Source: Thermoplasmata archaeon
GTDB taxonomy: Archaea; Thermoplasmatota; Thermoplasmata; Thermoplasmatales; Thermoplasmataceae
Direction of reading: 5' to 3'
DNA length: 11,150 nt
Assembly: GCA_021806345.1 (NCBI GenBank)
Contig: JAJZXP010000175.1
Span: 1-11,150, forward strand
The notes under the pieces are model-generated. The model had not been told where the DNA came from. It worked only from the letters and a program-made list of their open reading frames with translations, and did no database searches. Position numbers and translations under genes: made by a program. Of the stretch, positions 1 through 6,997 are shown one piece after another. How positions within the stretch are numbered: the stretch's first letter is position 1; the number at the start of each line of letters is the position of its first letter.

Positions 1-40
1 GTATTTTTATTCTCTTTTTCATTCGGGCTACGAAATAAGT

Positions 41-112
41 GCCACTGTGGCTTAGGGGTATAGCGGCTGATTCGTAATCAGCAGGTCGGGGGTTCAAATC
101 CCTCCAGTGGCT
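41..112 (+). tRNA. tRNA-Thr (anticodon CGT)
   Basis: The sequence folds into a complete cloverleaf. The acceptor stem is GCCACTG paired with CAGTGGC, followed by an unpaired discriminator T. The anticodon stem is GCTGA/TCAGC (66-70 and 78-82) around the loop TTCGTAA, with anticodon CGT at 73-75, which reads the threonine codon ACG. The T arm is GGGGG-TTCAAAT-CCCTC (one G-U pair). The D arm has a three-pair stem GCT/AGC. No CCA is encoded (CTC follows), as is usual in archaea, and no intron is seen. Only 40 bp of upstream sequence is present, with a T/A-rich stretch at 2-12 that could be the promoter element. tRNA genes are common integration targets, and the decayed mobile DNA about 800 bp away makes this worth noting. 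Confidence 0.96.
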
Positions 113-117
113 CTCTT

Positions 118-138
118 AAAAGGTTCAAAACCTATTTT
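118..138 (+). terminator. Possible weak hairpin/terminator after tRNA-Thr
   Basis: Just 3' of the tRNA is an imperfect inverted repeat: AGGTT (121-125) pairs with AACCT (129-133) across a CAA loop. Flanking AAA and TTTT extend the pairing past a bulged A, and a T run follows. Archaeal termination mainly needs T runs, so the stem may be incidental. Convergent transcription from the minus-strand gene ending at 235 makes a terminator plausible here. Confidence 0.3.
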
Positions 139-234
139 CAAACTAAATCTTGTATTGAAATTAAACCTTTCCTTTCTTTTAAATACGTATTTAAAAGCTG
201 AGGATGAATTTCCCGCACCAGAAGGTATCGCTTC

Positions 235-618
235 TCAGTTATGCCTGAGACATTTGGCATGACCCCAGCTGTTTTCCTTCATATATTTTATGATCGCATG
301 ATGTGATTTACTTTCAGGCTTAACCTCTATGGGTTTTCCGCAGAAAGAGCAGTTGTACCATATCTTCCATTCCGATTCCGCAAGATCATAGCCCTCATTG
401 AATCCATTTTCATAGGATATATTCAGAAGATCACCTGCCCTCTCAATATCTGTCAGGTTTCTGTTAAGTATATCCCTGATGATTCCTGCATACGACATTC
501 CTGTTTTCTCCTTGATATTATCAAGAAGAGAACGCATCTCCCTGGTGAGATGCACTGTGATAGGCGGATGCTCCCTCTGATACCTCACATAAGATGGCGG
601 TCTGTGTACCATTATCAT
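235..618 (-). CDS. Small ribbon-helix-helix protein with C-terminal zinc-type Cys/His cluster
   Basis: A 127-residue protein of unknown target. Residues about 18-24 (PPITVHL) form a short beta strand followed by two helices (about 25-39 and 42-53), the layout of a MetJ/Arc-type ribbon-helix-helix DNA-binding domain. The C-terminal third carries C90-x2-C93 followed by a knuckle, then H120-x2-C123-x2-H126 (with H106/H107 also available), suggesting one bound zinc. There is no signal peptide or membrane segment. Likely role, by inference: a small DNA-binding regulator, dimeric through the RHH fold. Upstream on the minus strand there is no SD. A TATA-like TTAAAGAATAT lies about 20-22 bp before the first ATG and about 27 bp before a second ATG at 610-612, so a leaderless start at residue 3 is possible. 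It is divergent from, and apparently unrelated to, the operon at 1187-9819. Its GC content looks higher than that of the AT-rich middle of the operon. Confidence 0.75.
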   Translation of the reverse strand: MIMVHRPPSYVRYQREHPPITVHLTREMRSLLDNIKEKTGMSYAGIIRDILNRNLTDIERAGDLLNISYENGFNEGYDLAESEWKIWYNCSFCGKPIEVKPESKSHHAIIKYMKENSWGHAKCLRHN

Positions 619-919
619 GAAAGTGAAAGCATATTCTTTAACCCTGTGTTTCAGTTATCTGTTCATATATATGTCTCAGGTATGGCAACACATGTTGACT
701 TTAGTGCTCAATCATGACTGTTCATATATGCTATCCATGCAGGTTTACTGATTCTTTTCAGGGGAATGTTAAGGCATGTGGGATCGCAATGGCAGGGATT
801 GTATGCCGTCTGAATCTAATCGGATCCATTACAGATACTGCATCACCGTACTGTCATAAACATAAATAGTGAATCATACGGGCTGAAGGACCGGCGCGGG
901 ATACCAGTCTGCTGTATAA
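619..919. other. Gene-free stretch with a short direct repeat
   Basis: I see no coding frame of usable length here. Besides the promoter of the minus-strand gene ending at 618, the stretch holds a 12-bp direct repeat, CTGTTCATATAT, at 659-670 and 718-729. Near 884-912 one frame reads GLKDRRGIP, which resembles the GL-DR-GRP stretch in the N-terminal part of IS630-type transposases. It could be the decayed 5' part of the transposase remnant that follows, but it is interrupted by stops. Confidence 0.4.
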
Positions 920-925
920 GAAGAA

Positions 926-1132
926 GTGAAAGAAAATGGGAATCATAAATATGGGTTGAAAGATTTCATCTGTCGATTTTGTACAATTTTCACTTGGCGC
1001 TTACATCCTCCTTACCCTCAAGATCTTAATCCAATCGACTTCCTGTGGAAGAATGTTAAGCCCATTGTAACCAGAACACTGAGTTCATCGGAAATGAGAC
1101 TCAAAGCAGTGGTTGGAACCGTCTTTGAATAG
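926..1132 (+). pseudogene. IS630/Tc1-mariner-type transposase fragment (C-terminal DDE part)
   Basis: About 68 codons remain of a DDE transposase. The reading frame begins with a GTG preceded in frame by a TAA at 917-919. The run HPPYPQDLNPIDFLWKNVK closely matches the IS630 hallmark LPPYSPDLNPIE-W--K around the catalytic Glu. The upstream ENGNHKYGLKDF matches the region around the second catalytic Asp (DN--H). In this copy the two acidic positions read Glu and Asp where Asp and Glu are expected, and the first catalytic Asp and the HTH domain are missing. Full IS630 transposases are around 330-350 residues, so this is a dead remnant. It ends about 55 bp from the dihydropyrimidinase stop codon and so marks the left border of the catabolic operon. 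No terminal inverted repeats were found by eye. Confidence 0.8.
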
Positions 1133-1186
1133 ATTTCAATGTTCAATTCACACTCAATTGGAAGGATCAGAGAGCTCACTCACATA

Positions 1187-2566
1187 CTAATTTTTGGTTT
1201 TCCCAGGTATGTACCTGCCTTCACCAGCCTTAAGTAAAATTTCACCATTCTCCATGGCTTTCTTACCCCTAAGAAAAGTGGTTTCTGGAAAACCCCTTAG
1301 CGACATGCCTTCAAATATGGAGTAATTTATGTTACTATGTAAAAGGTCACTTTCAACTTTCATCTCTTTCAAGGGATCAATGATAACAAGATCAGCATCA
1401 TAGCCAGGAAGAATATCCCCCTTAGATTCTAATCCGAAGTGAGCTGCAGATTGTTTGGAAGTTATGTTTACTAACTGTTCCAACGTTATTTTACCTTTCA
1501 TAACCCCATTAGTGAACAACAATGGGAGGATAGTCTCCACACCAGGTGTTCCATTGGGGATTTCATTAAATGCAGGAATGTTGGATTTGCCCCTCCTCTT
1601 CTGATCGTCTGAATATACGCAGTGATCGCTACCAATAATACTAATGTCTCCCAATCTCATCCTCTGCCATAATCCTTCTATCTCATCTTTTGTTCTGAAC
1701 GGTGGGCTCATAACATATCTGTATCCAAATTCTCCTTCCATAATATGATAATCATAGGTAAGGTAATTCGGTGTAGTTTCATTGAAAAATCTATATCCCT
1801 TTTCTCTGTATCTTCTAAATATATCTACTGCTTCATATGTTGAAGTGTGTACCATGTACATAACTACGTTTTTTCCTATAAGTGAGGCTATTGCAGCAAT
1901 TCGATTTGCTGCTTCGATCTCAACAATTTCAGGCCTAGAAAAGTAATGATACACAGGTGTTGTCTTCTTATCTTCCAGCAGTTCTTGTGTCTTTTTGTCA
2001 ACCATAGCACCATTTTCTGCATGTATTGCCACTATCCCCCTGTTTTCTGAGATTGCTTTTATCGCCTCGTATAAGGACTCATCGTCCAGAAGAAACTCAT
2101 TCTTATACGCCATAAACAATTTGAAAGATATAACGCCTTGTTCTATCAGCGATTTTATTTCGCTCAAAGAATACTCAGTTACCTCCCTCAAAATGCAATG
2201 CAGAGCGTAATCGGAGACTACCTTTGGATCTGCTTTGCGTCTCCATTCCTTGTATGCATCCATGAGATGTTGCCCCTTTGCTGGGGTTATAAAATCAACG
2301 ATTGTGGTAACCCCTCCACCCAGCGCTGCTCTTGTCCCGTGATAAAAATCGTCTGAAGTTGTTTCTGACATGAATGGAAATTCCATATGTGTATGAGAGT
2401 CTATTAGTCCAGGTAAAATCAATTTTCCATTAGCATCAAAAATCTCGTCAGCTGAACTACTTATACTCCCTATCTTGTTAATTTTTCCATCCTTGATATA
2501 AATGTCTTTTTCTATGGAACCAGTTGATAGACATATCTTCCCATTCTTAATTAACACATCACTCAT
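1187..2566 (-). CDS. hydA: Dihydropyrimidinase / hydantoinase (D-hydantoinase family)
   Basis: A cyclic amidohydrolase that opens the ring of 5,6-dihydrouracil, dihydrothymine or hydantoins to the N-carbamoyl amino acid; cytosolic, with a binuclear metal centre. At 459 residues it has the usual family length. Metal ligands are visible in order: H58-T-H60, the Lys that becomes carbamylated K149 (ISFKLFMAYK, with substrate-binding Y154), H182 (IHAEN), H240 (MVHTST) and D314 (GSDH). N337 in EIPNGTPG fits the substrate-backbone contact. The start ATG overlaps the stop of the small upstream gene by 4 bp and has the SD GAGGTGA 4 bp upstream, so translation is probably coupled. It is the last gene of the operon. 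Allantoinase is the main alternative. The LFMAYK context and the neighbouring carbamoyl amidohydrolase and aminotransferase favour dihydropyrimidinase. The symbol follows common usage for this family; substrate preference cannot be read from the sequence. Confidence 0.92.
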   Translation of the reverse strand: MSDVLIKNGKICLSTGSIEKDIYIKDGKINKIGSISSSADEIFDANGKLILPGLIDSHTHMEFPFMSETTSDDFYHGTRAALGGGVTTIVDFITPAKGQHLMDAYKEWRRKADPKVVSDYALHCILREVTEYSLSEIKSLIEQGVISFKLFMAYKNEFLLDDESLYEAIKAISENRGIVAIHAENGAMVDKKTQELLEDKKTTPVYHYFSRPEIVEIEAANRIAAIASLIGKNVVMYMVHTSTYEAVDIFRRYREKGYRFFNETTPNYLTYDYHIMEGEFGYRYVMSPPFRTKDEIEGLWQRMRLGDISIIGSDHCVYSDDQKRRGKSNIPAFNEIPNGTPGVETILPLLFTNGVMKGKITLEQLVNITSKQSAAHFGLESKGDILPGYDADLVIIDPLKEMKVESDLLHSNINYSIFEGMSLRGFPETTFLRGKKAMENGEILLKAGEGRYIPGKTKN

Positions 2567-2850
2567 ATTTTCACCTCATTATATTTTAACGAAATTGAAA
2601 AAAATTCTTCAAGTATTGCATGAATCAGTTTATCATTAACTGAACGAGTACTTTCACATATGTTATGAGAATTAAATAGCATGAATGTTACGTGTGGAGG
2701 AATTAACGAGATAGTACGCTTAATTATGGCTTCGCGCAATAAGTACAATTCGCAAAGAAGTTTAGAGATTGCACGTTTAATTAATATGAGTTTACAAAAT
2801 GTTTGTCGATGAGTCTCGAAACTATAATCACAGAAAAAAAAATTTTCCAT
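2563..2850 (-). CDS. Small protein of unknown family, in operon
   Basis: A 95-residue protein that I do not recognise. It is probably real for three reasons: a strong SD (GAGGAGG) lies 9 bp before the ATG, the stop overlaps the dihydropyrimidinase start by 4 bp (ATGA) like other junctions in this operon, and it fills a gap that would otherwise be about 350 bp in a compact operon. The sequence is basic and hydrophobic-helical in its first half (about 17-50, KLILIKRAISKLL and onwards) and more acidic at the end. C7, C19, C33 and C64 do not form a metal motif, and there is no clear signal peptide or transmembrane segment. Codons 3-6 lie on a run of nine T residues preceded by four A, a slippery tract where an indel would abolish the frame. 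It could be a small partner subunit, a remnant of a larger lost gene, or spurious. Confidence 0.5.
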   Translation of the reverse strand: MENFFFCDYSFETHRQTFCKLILIKRAISKLLCELYLLREAIIKRTISLIPPHVTFMLFNSHNICESTRSVNDKLIHAILEEFFSISLKYNEVKI

Positions 2851-2918
2851 TATACGATGCCTCCTCTTATTATCTGTATTCTATCTTTCTTCTTATTCAA
2901 CATAGTTATTATTTTAAA

Positions 2919-3677
2919 TCATATATTAATCATTTTTGCCAAATATTTTAAGGAATCGTGCCCTAATATAGTGTTAGCAAAATTAACATCAAATTCTGGA
3001 TTATTAACCATATAAAAGCTTGAGATTAAAAACAAGACGCAAAGGTTACTGCTTATGACTGGGCCAACAAACGCTTTATTCAACAGTTTAATCGCTTCGA
3101 ATGTATATAAATTGGTGCATCCTATAAAGGTTGGCAAAATGTTCTCATTATTTATTTTGTATAATTCTTCTGTCAGTTTAATTTTATCTATTTCTGAAAT
3201 CTCTCTGTTTGTTTCGATTCCAAAATTTATAGATTTCCGTATTTTAATACCCCTTGTGGTAAAGTATTTTTCTTCAATAGCATGAAGGTCTTTTGTATAT
3301 GGTGTTAACAAATTCATTTCTCTAATCGATAATGATTTAAGAACCCCCAAATAAGTAGAAGACGCACAAAAACTCTTTACACCGCCGGAGGCCCTCTCTA
3401 TTGCTACTTCAATTTCACTCTCCTGTAGTTTCGTATCCACCATTGAAATAATGTCTCCAGCAATAACTATAAAATCAAGCTCTAAGTCTTTCATCTCTTC
3501 GGCACTTTCTGATAGCTCAGATAGTGCGCTTTTTATGTCAAAAAGTTTTACTTCTCCAAGTTTAAATCTGCTAACGTGTGTCTTTAAACCTGCCAACACG
3601 GATTCATGAACTATTTCATCCTCTACCACAACGTTGCTGGATGGCACTAACAAGCCAAATCTTCCATATGCCTTCAT
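2919..3677 (-). CDS. Maleate isomerase / arylmalonate decarboxylase (Asp/Glu racemase superfamily) protein with one catalytic-type Cys
   Basis: A 252-residue cytosolic protein. The N-terminal GLLVPSSNVVVEDE (8-21) matches the GLIVPSSNT-ME-E signature of maleate cis-trans isomerases and AMDase. The second half-site FIGCTNLYTFEAI carries C187, followed by GPVISSN (205-211), and LLTPY places Y127 where the family's active-site Tyr sits. At the first cysteine position (VIAGDIIS) it has G74 with D75, where isomerases and racemases have Cys-Thr-Ser. AMDase also has Gly at position 74 and a lone Cys at 188. Two-cysteine racemisation or isomerisation therefore looks unlikely, and single-cysteine protonation chemistry (decarboxylase-like) or a changed activity fits better. 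The start overlaps the SDR stop by 4 bp (ATGA) with SD GAGGA. Its role in the pathway is unknown; hydantoin or allantoin racemase is a weaker alternative. Confidence 0.75.
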   Translation of the reverse strand: MKAYGRFGLLVPSSNVVVEDEIVHESVLAGLKTHVSRFKLGEVKLFDIKSALSELSESAEEMKDLELDFIVIAGDIISMVDTKLQESEIEVAIERASGGVKSFCASSTYLGVLKSLSIREMNLLTPYTKDLHAIEEKYFTTRGIKIRKSINFGIETNREISEIDKIKLTEELYKINNENILPTFIGCTNLYTFEAIKLLNKAFVGPVISSNLCVLFLISSFYMVNNPEFDVNFANTILGHDSLKYLAKMINI

Positions 3678-4504
3678 TTTTTTTCCTCTAATTCCATAAT
3701 TTGATAGGCAATGAAATCTTTTTGCTGATTTCCATCGACTTCTATAGTAGCCCCATTTATATAACTGGCAACATCTGATGATACGAAAACCACTACTTTA
3801 GCTATCTCCTTAGGATCTGCTATTCTACCTGGTCCAACAGATCGTTCAAATATGCTATTTGCTTTTTCCGCTGAGATTCCATGATCTTTGGAGAAGCGCT
3901 CGATTAATTCTTTCCATCTATCAGTTAATACAGGGCCAGGGTTGATTGTATTGATCCGTATTCCATATCTTGAGTATTGGTTAGCCAGAGCCTTAAACAC
4001 ATGGATGCCGGCGGCATTAGAAGCTGTGCCCGTTATTTCCCAAAATGGATTCTTTATTCCATCGTTACCTATAACATTTGTAATAACCCCTTTATTTTGC
4101 TCAACAAAATATCTTAGAGTATATTTCGCCATTTTTACATGTCCCATTAGTTTAAGAGAGAGGGCTTTGTCCCAGTACTCCTCTGGTATATCAAGTAACT
4201 TGCCGGCAGGCGCACTTCCAGCATTGTTAATAAGAATGTCTAAACCTCCCAATAAATTGACAGTTTCTTCTATCGCTTTACTTACATCATATTCTTTTGT
4301 CAAGTCTGCAGATATCCCGTAAACAGACTGACCACTACGTGATATCCTCCTTAAACTCATTGCAGCCTTGTCTAGATTTTCCTTGTTTCTACTACAGATC
4401 ACAACATTTGCACCTTCTTGTACAAATGTATTGGCAACTTCTAGCCCTATCCCTTTGCTACCGCCTGTTACTAGTACTTTCTTTTTATATAGATTTAGAT
4501 CCAT
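3674..4504 (-). CDS. Short-chain dehydrogenase/reductase-fold protein with degenerate catalytic tetrad
   Basis: A 276-residue classical-length SDR. The Rossmann motif TGGSKGIG (13-20), the adenine-ring Asp in ADL (D67), NNAG (93-96) and the C-terminal NPGP (188-191) are intact, so NAD(P) binding is likely, with R39 suggesting NADP. The catalytic positions appear lost. By alignment to the usual VNL-G, NISS and YSASKAA motifs, Asn becomes K118, Ser becomes G146 or the adjacent I145, Tyr becomes G159 and Lys becomes N163 (GTASNAAG). It probably acts, if at all, through a non-standard mechanism, or as a binding or structural partner. A 54-bp gap separates it from the permease gene, and it has SD AGGTGA. 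Its stop overlaps the next gene by 4 bp, so the two are likely made together. The dehydrogenase function usually implied by the fold should not be assumed. Confidence 0.85.
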   Translation of the reverse strand: MDLNLYKKKVLVTGGSKGIGLEVANTFVQEGANVVICSRNKENLDKAAMSLRRISRSGQSVYGISADLTKEYDVSKAIEETVNLLGGLDILINNAGSAPAGKLLDIPEEYWDKALSLKLMGHVKMAKYTLRYFVEQNKGVITNVIGNDGIKNPFWEITGTASNAAGIHVFKALANQYSRYGIRINTINPGPVLTDRWKELIERFSKDHGISAEKANSIFERSVGPGRIADPKEIAKVVVFVSSDVASYINGATIEVDGNQQKDFIAYQIMELEEKK

Positions 4505-4558
4505 TTTTATTCACCTGTGGTTAGCTCACACTCTATATGTGTCCATTTGGAAACTTTC

Positions 4559-6127
4559 TTATTTTGTATCAATAATCTCTTTATAACCATGGATAATCGA
4601 ACCTTTCAAAAAAGGTTGATATTTAGGTATTACCCAATATTTCATTAGGGCAAGATACAGAAATCCGCTTATCAGAAAGGTTGATATCCATGAGCCATCG
4701 TACAAATAAGCCTGAACTGGTGACCAGTCAACGTAGACCAAAAGAATTGCGACTAAAAAGGCAATAATAGCTGCAGGGTTAACTCCGAGAAGGTAAGTAA
4801 AGTCACCTTTTCTTTTGAACACCTCAATTGGTCTAAATTTGAACCTTCTTATTATCGCATAATCAAAAATTAACACTCCCTCTACTGCTCCCAGAAAAAC
4901 GCCGTACTTTAGAAGCCAAGAATACAAGAAGGAATATGCATTACCGTAATAAGTGACGATACCTAAGCTAAAGCTAATAATTATTCCAATGACGACTCCT
5001 CTGAACCAAGTAAGCTTTTTTGGGTAAGTATTGGCAATATCATACCCTGGGGCTATAGTGTTAGCGAAGGCGTTAACCGTAAATGACGACAGAGCTATAA
5101 GAACTAAAGCAAATATGGCCAACCCCTTAGGTAAGTGTAACGTAGCAACTAATATTGGATCCCAAATTTGTGTGTGATACAGCAATATAGTGGCTGCTGT
5201 TGTAGTAGCTCCAAAAAACCCGACAATAAGCATATAGAAGGGCATTGATACTTGCCCGTATATTTGAGCTTTCTGACTCTTGCTAAACCTAGTAAAATCC
5301 GGCATACTCATTATCATTGTTGCCCAGTCTGCAATAATTGCATTGATAAAAATTATTGAACTTGTAATGTACCCGATTCCGTGCGCCGTTGCTTTTATAG
5401 TAAATATTGGTGTGATGTCGAAACTAACATGTTTCATCATAGTCAACCAGATAACCAGAAAAGCAACAAATATAAGGGGTGCCATTATTCTCGCAAACCA
5501 TTTTAACACAGGCTGAGTGTTCCGTGGCGGTGATATGTAAAATAATCCAATTTGCGCCACAACAACTATAGCAAAGGTCGTATAAAATGTAACAGGATAA
5601 GCTTGTGCAATGGTCGCTGGACCAACGCTTCCCTTGGAAATTAGAGCATTTAGTGGCCCGAAATTACCACTAATAACAATATAAACACCCGTTATTGCTT
5701 CTGTAATGATAAAAGACACAATGCTCCACCATCCCATTGAAATTATGGCTCTGACCCATGATGGAACCCACGCTCCAAATATTCCCCATCTTGTCCTAGT
5801 TAATTGTGTTTCCGCCATACCGTATTTCGCACCACCATGAGCTTGGATGATCATGGGGACCAGTACAATACAACTTCCCAAAAAATCTAGCACAAGTACT
5901 GTCGACATATTCAAGCCTAATACAATACCTAACGAGACAATACCCCAAGACGGGACGACAAATGCCATTCCAAACCAGATGGCCGCATACGTGTATGCCC
6001 CCCACCCCCTTTTATCTATAGGTGTTGGTTCTAAATCCTTATTCCATAGAAATGGGTCCTTAGATTCAATAAATGGGGCTTCGATTTGTCCAGAACTATT
6101 TAGGTTGGTCGCAGGCATTTGGATCAC
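4559..6127 (-). CDS. NCS1-family permease (nucleobase/hydantoin/allantoin type)
   Basis: An integral membrane secondary transporter of about 12 hydrophobic segments and 522 residues, normal for NCS1 (LeuT fold, usually Na+- or H+-coupled). Hallmarks are N29-x-DL-PTP36 followed by RGWG at the cytosolic N terminus, GAWVPSWVRAIISMGWW (about 118-134), ADWATMIMSMPDFTR (266-280) and VNAFANTIAPGYDIANTYPK (351-370). By alignment to the hydantoin transporter Mhp1, W133 and W268 match the stacking Trp117 and Trp220, and N352/N356 lie in the Asn318 region, but the Gln121 position is Val (V137). It most likely imports the substrate of this operon. Two starts are possible: GTG at 6125-6127 (overlapping the amidohydrolase stop, SD GAGGAG) and ATG at 6116-6118 (SD AGGTGATC, well spaced). 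I slightly favour the ATG but list the longer form. Confidence 0.92.
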   Translation of the reverse strand: MIQMPATNLNSSGQIEAPFIESKDPFLWNKDLEPTPIDKRGWGAYTYAAIWFGMAFVVPSWGIVSLGIVLGLNMSTVLVLDFLGSCIVLVPMIIQAHGGAKYGMAETQLTRTRWGIFGAWVPSWVRAIISMGWWSIVSFIITEAITGVYIVISGNFGPLNALISKGSVGPATIAQAYPVTFYTTFAIVVVAQIGLFYISPPRNTQPVLKWFARIMAPLIFVAFLVIWLTMMKHVSFDITPIFTIKATAHGIGYITSSIIFINAIIADWATMIMSMPDFTRFSKSQKAQIYGQVSMPFYMLIVGFFGATTTAATILLYHTQIWDPILVATLHLPKGLAIFALVLIALSSFTVNAFANTIAPGYDIANTYPKKLTWFRGVVIGIIISFSLGIVTYYGNAYSFLYSWLLKYGVFLGAVEGVLIFDYAIIRRFKFRPIEVFKRKGDFTYLLGVNPAAIIAFLVAILLVYVDWSPVQAYLYDGSWISTFLISGFLYLALMKYWVIPKYQPFLKGSIIHGYKEIIDTK

Positions 6128-6996
6128 CTTTTCTCCTCTGATTTCATGGGAATAAGGTCAATATCTCCAACATCTCGTTCTACAATTTCTTTATAAGCTA
6201 TTATTTTTCTGTCAGCTATAAATGGTGCCTTTCGTCTTCTATTCCTAATGTCATTTATATTTATATCGATAACAGCGACTCCTTCCTTTCCGCTCATCTG
6301 GTATATTGTTTCTCCAGAAGGGCCTGCTATCAAGCTTTTACCAAAATACTTGATATTTTTTCCCTTGTATGTCTCAGGAGTTCTATTTACACCAACAACA
6401 AAATTAGTATTAAAGGCAGCATGTGCTTTTATCTCTAATTCCCAAGTTTCTGGATAGAAATTTGTTGTAGTTGGAATTACAACAATGTCTGCTCCCTTTA
6501 ATGAAAGAATCCTAGGACCTTCAGGAAAATGCCGGTCGTAACAAATTACACTTCCAAGTTTATAATCACCGAAGTCGAAGACGGGGTAACCTGAACCAGG
6601 GTGAAAATAAAATTTTTCATAATATCCGTTTAATTGTGGAAGGTGAATTTTTCTATAAATACCCCCTATTTCTCCAAATTTGTTTATAAACACTGCAGTA
6701 TCATAATATATCCCTCTTGCTATTGTGTCTTCTTCGAAGATTGTCGGTATCACTATCACCTTATTTTTCTTGGAAAAGCTCTGAAATTTCTCTATTGTCG
6801 GACCCTTAATATGTTCTGCCAGGTCAAAGTTACTCACATCTTCCTCAGTCGGAAAATACTGTGTGGAAAAAAGTTCGTTAAAAACAATTATCTCTGCACC
6901 ATCTGAAACTGCTTTTTCTGAATAATCCAGTGCTTTCTGTATGTTAGTGCCTTTCTCTGGCACACTCCCCATCTGAATAATACCAATTTTTACCAT
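6124..6996 (-). CDS. Nitrilase-superfamily N-carbamoyl amidohydrolase (beta-ureidopropionase-like)
   Basis: Predicted to hydrolyse an N-carbamoyl amino acid, here most likely N-carbamoyl-beta-alanine or its 2-methyl homologue from dihydropyrimidinase, releasing CO2, ammonia and the beta-amino acid. The protein has 290 residues, the usual length for bacterial and archaeal members. The Glu-Lys-Cys triad is visible as E41 (VFNELF), K116 (YRKIHLP) and C152 (VICYDRHFPEGPR), with the second structural Glu at E127 (YYEKFYF). The CYDRHFPE form is typical of N-carbamoyl amidohydrolases rather than true nitrilases. It starts 2 bp after the ALDH stop. The end of the ALDH gene supplies its SD, GAGGTGG. 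Omega-amidase or N-carbamoylputrescine amidase are alternatives from the family alone; the dihydropyrimidinase and aminotransferase in the same operon argue for the ureidopropionase role. Confidence 0.88.
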   Translation of the reverse strand: MVKIGIIQMGSVPEKGTNIQKALDYSEKAVSDGAEIIVFNELFSTQYFPTEEDVSNFDLAEHIKGPTIEKFQSFSKKNKVIVIPTIFEEDTIARGIYYDTAVFINKFGEIGGIYRKIHLPQLNGYYEKFYFHPGSGYPVFDFGDYKLGSVICYDRHFPEGPRILSLKGADIVVIPTTTNFYPETWELEIKAHAAFNTNFVVGVNRTPETYKGKNIKYFGKSLIAGPSGETIYQMSGKEGVAVIDININDIRNRRRKAPFIADRKIIAYKEIVERDVGDIDLIPMKSEEKR

Positions 6997-6997
6997 T

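Noticed and set aside
659..729. CRISPR-like or iteron-like repeats
   Set aside because: Only two copies of a 12-bp AT-rich word, with no regular spacing or further copies.
1144..1160. Small inverted repeat CAATT...AATTG downstream of the operon as a terminator
   Set aside because: Only 5-bp arms with no T run on the minus strand after it; could easily be chance. The operon terminator was not identified.
1187..2566. Allantoinase
   Set aside because: Related fold, but the operon has beta-ureidopropionase-like and beta-alanine-type genes and nothing for allantoate or ureidoglycolate, so dihydropyrimidinase is the better reading.
2803..3015. Plus-strand open frame across the gap between the small gene and the AMDase-like gene
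   Set aside because: Low-complexity hydrophobic translation of AT-rich DNA, no SD, and antisense to the end of a well-supported gene; a shadow frame.
2919..3677. Hydantoin racemase as the product of the AMDase-family gene
   Set aside because: It would fit the dihydropyrimidinase context, but the N-terminal VPSSN-V-EDE signature is that of maleate isomerase/AMDase, and the first of the two racemase cysteines is Gly.
5847..6155. Plus-strand 102-codon frame antisense to the permease N terminus
   Set aside because: No family resemblance, and the opposite strand carries clear NCS1 motifs; the same reasoning applies to the other antisense frames inside the operon genes, including 3888-4322 and 7116-7445.
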